Positions 12,188-15,481 of a DNA stretch of 15,481 nucleotides are shown here, in pieces. The stretch spans positions 1-15,481 of the forward strand of contig JAEZXF010000476.1 in assembly GCA_023419995.1 (NCBI GenBank). The letters are read 5' to 3'. Source of the stretch: Pseudomonadota bacterium. GTDB taxonomy: Bacteria; Pseudomonadota; Alphaproteobacteria; Rhizobiales; Rhizobiaceae. The notes under the pieces are model-generated. The model was not told where the DNA came from. It did not search any database and saw only the letters and a list, made by a program, of their open reading frames with translations. The first letter of the stretch is position 1. Each line of letters starts with the position of its first letter. A program made the position numbers and the translations under genes.

Positions 12188-12193
12188 TCGAGT

Positions 12194-12221
12194 GAGCGGG
12201 AGGTGCCCCCCTATCCCGCTC
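12194..12221. terminator. 8-bp stem-loop, candidate terminator for rightward transcripts
   Basis: GAGCGGGA (12194-12201) pairs perfectly with TCCCGCTC (12214-12221) around a C-rich 12-nt loop. GTCTCGTTCC follows on the plus strand, the only partly U-rich tail among the four hairpins of this gap. Confidence 0.45.
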
Positions 12222-12225
12222 GTCT

Positions 12226-12244
12226 CGTTCCCCCTCCGGGAACG
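12226..12244. terminator. 7-bp stem-loop directly after the fixK-like stop codon
   Basis: CGTTCCC (12226-12232) pairs with GGGAACG (12238-12244) around CCTCC. It abuts the minus-strand stop codon at 12245-12247. On the minus-strand RNA the loop reads GGAGG, a Shine-Dalgarno-like sequence, probably by chance. No U-run follows in the minus direction. Confidence 0.45.
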
Positions 12245-12943
12245 TTATGCGGGGTGACGGATGCGCAGGCGGCGCGTCGTCTCCAGTTCGATCAGACCGG
12301 TCTCGTCGAACTGCGTCAGCGTCCGCGAGACGGTTTCTATGGTCAGGCCGAGATAGTCGGCGATATCCTGCCGCGACATCGGGATGTCGACCAGGTCGGT
12401 GTCCGAGTGCGCGGCGGCCAGCCCGCGCAGGAAGGCGACGATGCGCTCCGGCGCGTTGCTCTTGCCGAGCACCACGACATGCTCGCGCGCGCGGCGCAGC
12501 TCGTCCACCGCGAGATCGAGCAGCGCCATGGTGAGATGGACGTCGCCGGCGGCGGCGGAGATCAGGACGTCGCGCTTGACCGCCAGCAGCCGGCATGGCT
12601 CCGCCGCCTCGGCGGAAAGCCCGTGCAGCGCCGTCGAGGTGAAGCCGAACACGTCGCCCGGAAAGTGGAACGAGGCGATCTGCCGGCGGCCGTCGCGCAG
12701 GAAGCGGCAGGTCCTGACCAGGCCTGACTTGATTCCGTAGTAGTAGAGCGCGGGGTCAAGCTCCGCGAAGATCTGGCGGTTGCGCTCGACCGTGATGGCG
12801 ATGCCCAGCCTGGCCATGGCCCGGGCAAGATGGCCGGCCTTGTCGGGACGGGAAAACGAAAGAACCGGAACATGACGCGCCGGCGGACTAGAGGCTTGTC
12901 GATTGGCAGGAGAGAACACGGCGAAACTCCTTGCTGTCGGCAT
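12245..12943 (-). CDS. fixK: FixK-type Crp/Fnr family transcriptional regulator
   Basis: A 232-residue DNA-binding regulator with a cNMP-fold beta-roll (about 48-125; SGLVRTCRFLRDGRRQIASF and FPGDVFGF are FixK/FNR family signatures), a dimer helix (about 135-160) and a C-terminal winged HTH. The recognition helix reads TIETVSRTLTQF, with E203, S206 and R207 matching the E--SR set that reads TTGAT-type half-sites. There is no N-terminal cysteine cluster, and the only cysteines are C79 and C117, so it is not an iron-sulfur oxygen sensor like Fnr. Its activity is probably set by expression under FixLJ, whose genes are divergent. ATG 12943 gives a family-like length but a poor ribosome-binding site; ATG 12817 would leave a short N-terminus of 190 residues total. 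Confidence 0.87.
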   Translation of the reverse strand: MPTARSFAVFSPANRQASSPPARHVPVLSFSRPDKAGHLARAMARLGIAITVERNRQIFAELDPALYYYGIKSGLVRTCRFLRDGRRQIASFHFPGDVFGFTSTALHGLSAEAAEPCRLLAVKRDVLISAAAGDVHLTMALLDLAVDELRRAREHVVVLGKSNAPERIVAFLRGLAAAHSDTDLVDIPMSRQDIADYLGLTIETVSRTLTQFDETGLIELETTRRLRIRHPA

Positions 12944-12991
12944 CACAGGATTAAGTTCGCCTCGCCGCCGATGAAATTCCGGTATTGCCCC

Positions 12992-13007
12992 TAAGTACTT
13001 TCCCTTA
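12992..13007 (-). promoter_or_regulatory. FixJ-box-like element upstream of the fixK-like gene
   Basis: TAAGTACTTTCCCTTA (plus strand) recalls the T(A/C)AGTA followed by TTCCC type element I remember from FixJ-dependent fixK and nifA promoters. Its centre is about 57 bases before the fixK-like ATG and about 265 bases before the fixL start, so it is placed to serve fixK. The core AAGTACTT is itself an 8-bp palindrome. The match is from memory and would need a proper motif scan. Confidence 0.5.
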
Positions 13008-13024
13008 GCCGGCCCTTGGCCGGC
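13008..13024. repeat. 7-bp GC-rich hairpin next to the FixJ-like box
   Basis: GCCGGCC (13008-13014) pairs with GGCCGGC (13018-13024) around CTT, directly abutting the FixJ-like element. It separates the fixK-side and fixL-side control elements; whether it is a protein site, an insulating terminator or chance cannot be told. Confidence 0.35.
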
Positions 13025-13116
13025 CAGCCTGCGCCTTTGCACGACCTCCGACCGCGTTTCCACGGTGATCGGAAGCCGGCAAAGGGTGGAGGTCTTGCAA
13101 ATGCGTCTCGCGCGTC

Positions 13117-13133
13117 TTCGCTGCACTTCGCTG
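13117..13133. repeat. TTCGCTG direct repeat, 10-bp period, with a distal inverted copy
   Basis: TTCGCTG occurs at 13117-13123 and again at 13127-13133, exactly one helical turn apart. A third copy occurs inverted (CAGCGAA) at 13166-13172. The last two copies flank the 16-bp palindrome at 13149-13164. The layout looks like a multi-site operator upstream of fixL. Confidence 0.4.
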
Positions 13134-13148
13134 TTTACGAAAGCGTAC

Positions 13149-13164
13149 ATAGCCAATTGGCTAT
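13149..13164. promoter_or_regulatory. Perfect 16-bp palindrome, candidate operator of fixL
   Basis: ATAGCCAATTGGCTAT is its own reverse complement over all 16 bases, in a GC-rich genome where an AT-centred palindrome of this length is unlikely by chance. It overlaps the -35 hexamer of the candidate fixL promoter. It does not match a FixK box or the FixJ-like element. The binding protein is unknown. Confidence 0.55.
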
Positions 13165-13184
13165 TCAGCGAAATTCCGTATGAT
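13157..13184 (+). promoter_or_regulatory. Candidate sigma-70-type promoter for fixLJ
   Basis: TTGGCT (13157-13162) and TATGAT (13179-13184) are separated by 16 bases. The -10 hexamer matches the consensus at five of six positions. Transcription would start near 13191, leaving a leader of about 74 bases before the fixL ATG. The -35 overlaps the right half of the 16-bp palindrome. Confidence 0.5.
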
Positions 13185-13264
13185 CTGCGCTTTCGCGAAG
13201 GCCGGCTGGGCGGTCGACGTGCCGGGGGGCGCGGGCTGCGAAATGAAGTGGCCATCGAGGGGGC

Positions 13265-14788
13265 ATGCCTGAACCAGCATCCGAATCCGTTGCGATGACG
13301 CGCACCGATCTTCGCAGCCGCTGGCTGGAGCCCTGCTCGGGTCCGGGCGTGTACGGCCACGCGCTGGCCCTCGTCCTGCTGTGCCTGGGGCTGCGGGCGC
13401 TGGCGTTCCCGGCCATGGGCGACGGAACGCCGTTCGTGCTGCTGATGCCGCCGGTGCTGATCGCCTCGCTGTTCGGCGGGTTCGGCCCCGGCGCGTTCGC
13501 CACCGTCGCCTGCCTGGTCGGCCACATCCTGCTGCCGCAGGCGGGGGGCGCTTCCGGCGCGGGGGCGGAGCCGCCGGGCTCCATCGCCAGCATGATCGCC
13601 TTCGCGGTGCTCGGCTTCGGCATCGCCTGGTTCGGCCAGCGCTCGCGGGACGCGCGCGGCAGAGCGGCGGCGCGCGAGGCGCATCTCCGCTCCATCCTCG
13701 ACACCGTTCCCGACGCGATGATCGTCATCGACACGCGCGGGGCGATCCAGTCGTTCAGCGCGGCCGCCGAGACGCTGTTCGGCTACGCCGCGGGCGAGGT
13801 CCTCGGCCGCAACATCCGCATCCTGATGCCGGCGCCCTACCGCGACAACCATGACGGCTACCTCCGGCGCTATCTCGACACCGGCGAGCGGCACGTGATC
13901 GGGACCGGGCGCATCGCGGTCGGCGAGCACAAGGACGGGTCGACCTTCCCGATGGAGCTTTCCGTCGGCGAGATGGATTCGGGCGGCAGGCGCTTCTTCA
14001 CCGGCTTCATCCGCGACCTGAGCGAACGGCAGAAGACCGAGGCGCGCCTGCAGGAGATCCAGTCGGAGCTGGTCCACATCTCTCGCCTGTCGGCGATGGG
14101 CGGAATGGCGGCGGCGCTGGCGCACGAGCTGAACCAGCCCCTCGCCGCGATCACCAACTATCTCAGCGGATCGTGCCGGCTGCTCGAGGGCATCCCCGGC
14201 CGTGAGGTCGAGATGGCGCGCGAGGCGATGCGCCACGCGGCCGAGCAGTCGCTGCGCGCCGGCGACATCATCCGCCGGCTGCGCGAGTTCGTCGCCCGCG
14301 GCGAGAGCGAGAAGCAGGTGCACAGCATCAACAAGCTCGTCGAGGAGGCGAGCTCGCTGGCGCTGGTCGGCGCGCGCAACAGGGGCGTGCGGGTGGTGTT
14401 CGAGTTCGCCGAGCCGGACGACCTGGTTCTCGCCGACAAGGTGCAGATCCAGCAGGTCCTGCTCAACCTGATGCGCAACGCCATCGAGGCGATGGAGGAT
14501 TCCATCCGCCGCGTGCTGTCGATCTCGACGGGGCGTGACGCCGACGGCATGGTCACGGTGACGGTGTCGGACACGGGGCCGGGCATCGATCCCGACGTGA
14601 TGAGCCGGCTGTTCCAGCCCTTCGTCACCACCAAGCCGACGGGAATGGGCGTCGGGCTGTCGATCTCGCGCTCGCTGGCCGAGGCGCATGGCGGCCGCAT
14701 CTCCGTGGCGGCCAACCCCGAAGGCGGCACCGTGTTCCGCCTGACACTGCAACCCATAGCGAGGGAGGATGCCGAACATGGGGACTGA
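13265..14788 (+). CDS. fixL: Oxygen sensor histidine kinase FixL
   Basis: A 507-residue membrane-bound haem kinase that is inactive with oxygen bound and phosphorylates FixJ when oxygen is low. The N-terminus has about four membrane helices (31-124), then a PAS domain (about 138-255). Proximal haem ligand H196 in DNHDGY and the distal-pocket set R202, H210 and R216 match H200, R206, H214 and R220 of Bradyrhizobium FixL, so haem and oxygen sensing look intact. The phosphoacceptor is H287 in [12 protein letters not shown]-binding boxes are N405 in [13 protein letters not shown] (436-440) and GMGVGLS (460-466). In the H-box lead-in, [10 protein letters not shown] replaces the usual SAMGEMASAL. 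ATG 13265 follows GAGGGGG closely; ATG 13295 is a less likely alternative. It overlaps fixJ and diverges from the fixK-like gene. Confidence 0.95.
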   Translation: MPEPASESVAMTRTDLRSRWLEPCSGPGVYGHALALVLLCLGLRALAFPAMGDGTPFVLLMPPVLIASLFGGFGPGAFATVACLVGHILLPQAGGASGAGAEPPGSIASMIAFAVLGFGIAWFGQRSRDARGRAAAREAHLRSILDTVPDAMIVIDTRGAIQSFSAAAETLFGYAAGEVLGRNIRILMPAPYRDNHDGYLRRYLDTGERHVIGTGRIAVGEHKDGSTFPMELSVGEMDSGGRRFFTGFIRDLSERQKTEARLQEIQSELVHISRLSAMGGMAAALAHELNQPLAAITNYLSGSCRLLEGIPGREVEMAREAMRHAAEQSLRAGDIIRRLREFVARGESEKQVHSINKLVEEASSLALVGARNRGVRVVFEFAEPDDLVLADKVQIQQVLLNLMRNAIEAMEDSIRRVLSISTGRDADGMVTVTVSDTGPGIDPDVMSRLFQPFVTTKPTGMGVGLSISRSLAEAHGGRISVAANPEGGTVFRLTLQPIAREDAEHGD

Positions 14789-15419
14789 GACGCTGGTTCA
14801 TGTGATCGACGATGACGAGGAGGTGCGCAACTCGCTGACCTTCCTGCTGGAGTCGGCCGGCATGACCGCGAGCGCCCATGCGACGGCGGCCGACTTCCTC
14901 CAGAACCTCGCCGCGGCCGGCCCGGCGGGCTGCGTGCTCACCGACGTGCGGATGCCCGGCATGACGGGCATGGAGCTTCTGCGGCTGCTGAGCGCCGAGC
15001 ACGTCCACATCCCGGTGATCGTGATGACCGGCGAGGGCGACGTGCCGCTGGCGGTCGAGGCGATGAAGATCGGCGCGCGCGATTTCCTGGAGAAGCCGTT
15101 CGACGACGAGACGCTGCTCGCCGCGGTGCGCGGCGCGTTCGACGCCTCGGAGCGCAACACGCGCCGCGAGACGCAGCGGCGGCAGTACCGCTATCGCATG
15201 GAGGCGCTTTCCGGGCGCGAGCGCGACGTGTTCGAGGGGCTGGTCGCCGGGCATTCCAACAAGGTGATCGCGCACATGCACGGCATCAGCCCGCGCACCG
15301 TCGAGATCTACCGCGCCAACGTCATGGCCAAGATGGAGGCGTCGAGCCTGTCCGAGCTGGTCCGCATGGCTATGATCGCCGACGTGCAGGACGAGGGCAT
15401 GCGCCGCCGGGGAAACTAG
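14778..15419 (+). CDS. fixJ: Response regulator FixJ
   Basis: A 213-residue two-domain regulator. The receiver domain (about 5-122) has acidic residues D11 and D12 in IDDDEE, phosphoacceptor D56 in [11 protein letters not shown]84 in VMTGEGD and K106 in LEKPF. A linker leads to a LuxR/NarL-type helix-turn-helix (about 142-200; [19 protein letters not shown] and [17 protein letters not shown], close to Sinorhizobium FixJ). When phosphorylated by FixL it should dimerise and activate fixK-type promoters. I prefer ATG 14778, nine bases after GGAGG, over ATG 14769, which abuts that same site. Either start overlaps the fixL stop at 14788, so the pair is translationally coupled. Confidence 0.94.
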   Translation: MGTETLVHVIDDDEEVRNSLTFLLESAGMTASAHATAADFLQNLAAAGPAGCVLTDVRMPGMTGMELLRLLSAEHVHIPVIVMTGEGDVPLAVEAMKIGARDFLEKPFDDETLLAAVRGAFDASERNTRRETQRRQYRYRMEALSGRERDVFEGLVAGHSNKVIAHMHGISPRTVEIYRANVMAKMEASSLSELVRMAMIADVQDEGMRRRGN

Positions 15420-15481
15420 AGCGGGCGGCTGGCGAGATGGGGGGGCGACCGGAGCGGTTGACGGGCGGGGGTGGGGAGCGG
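15420..15481. other. Window end after fixJ, no gene seen
   Basis: These 62 bases are very G-rich and contain no recognisable gene start or clear hairpin terminator; the next feature lies outside the window. Confidence 0.4.

Noticed and set aside
12944..14779. N-terminal extension of the fixK-like frame antisense to fixL
   Set aside because: The frame stays open for 612 codons upstream, but this part is antisense to fixL and has no family similarity. The Crp/Fnr fold begins only after ATG 12943.

Overview
The window is high-GC DNA, apparently from an alphaproteobacterium. The strongest clue is the cassette at the right end: a membrane-bound, haem-PAS FixL kinase, an overlapping FixJ regulator, and a divergent FixK-type Crp/Fnr regulator. 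This oxygen-sensing arrangement is typical of Hyphomicrobiales (rhizobia and relatives). Placement below that order is inference. No tRNA, rRNA, CRISPR array, insertion sequence or prophage gene was seen, and coding density is high.

Left block (538-3125, plus strand): cystathionine beta-synthase with C-terminal CBS domains, translationally coupled by an ATGA overlap to a cystathionine gamma-lyase-type enzyme. Together they suggest homocysteine-to-cysteine (reverse) transsulfuration. A gene-free leader of about 537 bases precedes them. Next, on the minus strand (3150-4268), is a lone WbpE-like DegT sugar aminotransferase.

Middle block (4494-12038): a tandem-domain universal stress protein (+), an SLC13-type permease with two RCK_C domains (-), a PHA synthase (-), and a P2-type cation ATPase (+). 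The PHA synthase and permease genes point the same way with a 75-bp gap and could be co-transcribed. The synthase and the ATPase diverge from a 189-bp intergenic region. A good match to a FixK box lies in front of the stress-protein gene.

Right block (12245-15419): the fixK-like gene (-) diverges from fixL-fixJ (+) across a 321-bp control region. That region holds a FixJ-box-like element on the fixK side. On the fixL side it holds a perfect 16-bp palindrome overlapping the -35 of a good sigma-70-like promoter, plus helically phased repeats. The convergent gap between the ATPase gene and fixK (12039-12244) contains four strong stem-loops.

Working model (inference): FixL senses oxygen and phosphorylates FixJ, FixJ activates the fixK-like gene, and FixK then acts on local genes, at least the stress-protein gene. 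The block would be a microaerobic-adaptation neighbourhood combining stress protection, carbon storage and ion or solute transport. The transsulfuration genes and the aminotransferase appear to be unrelated neighbours.
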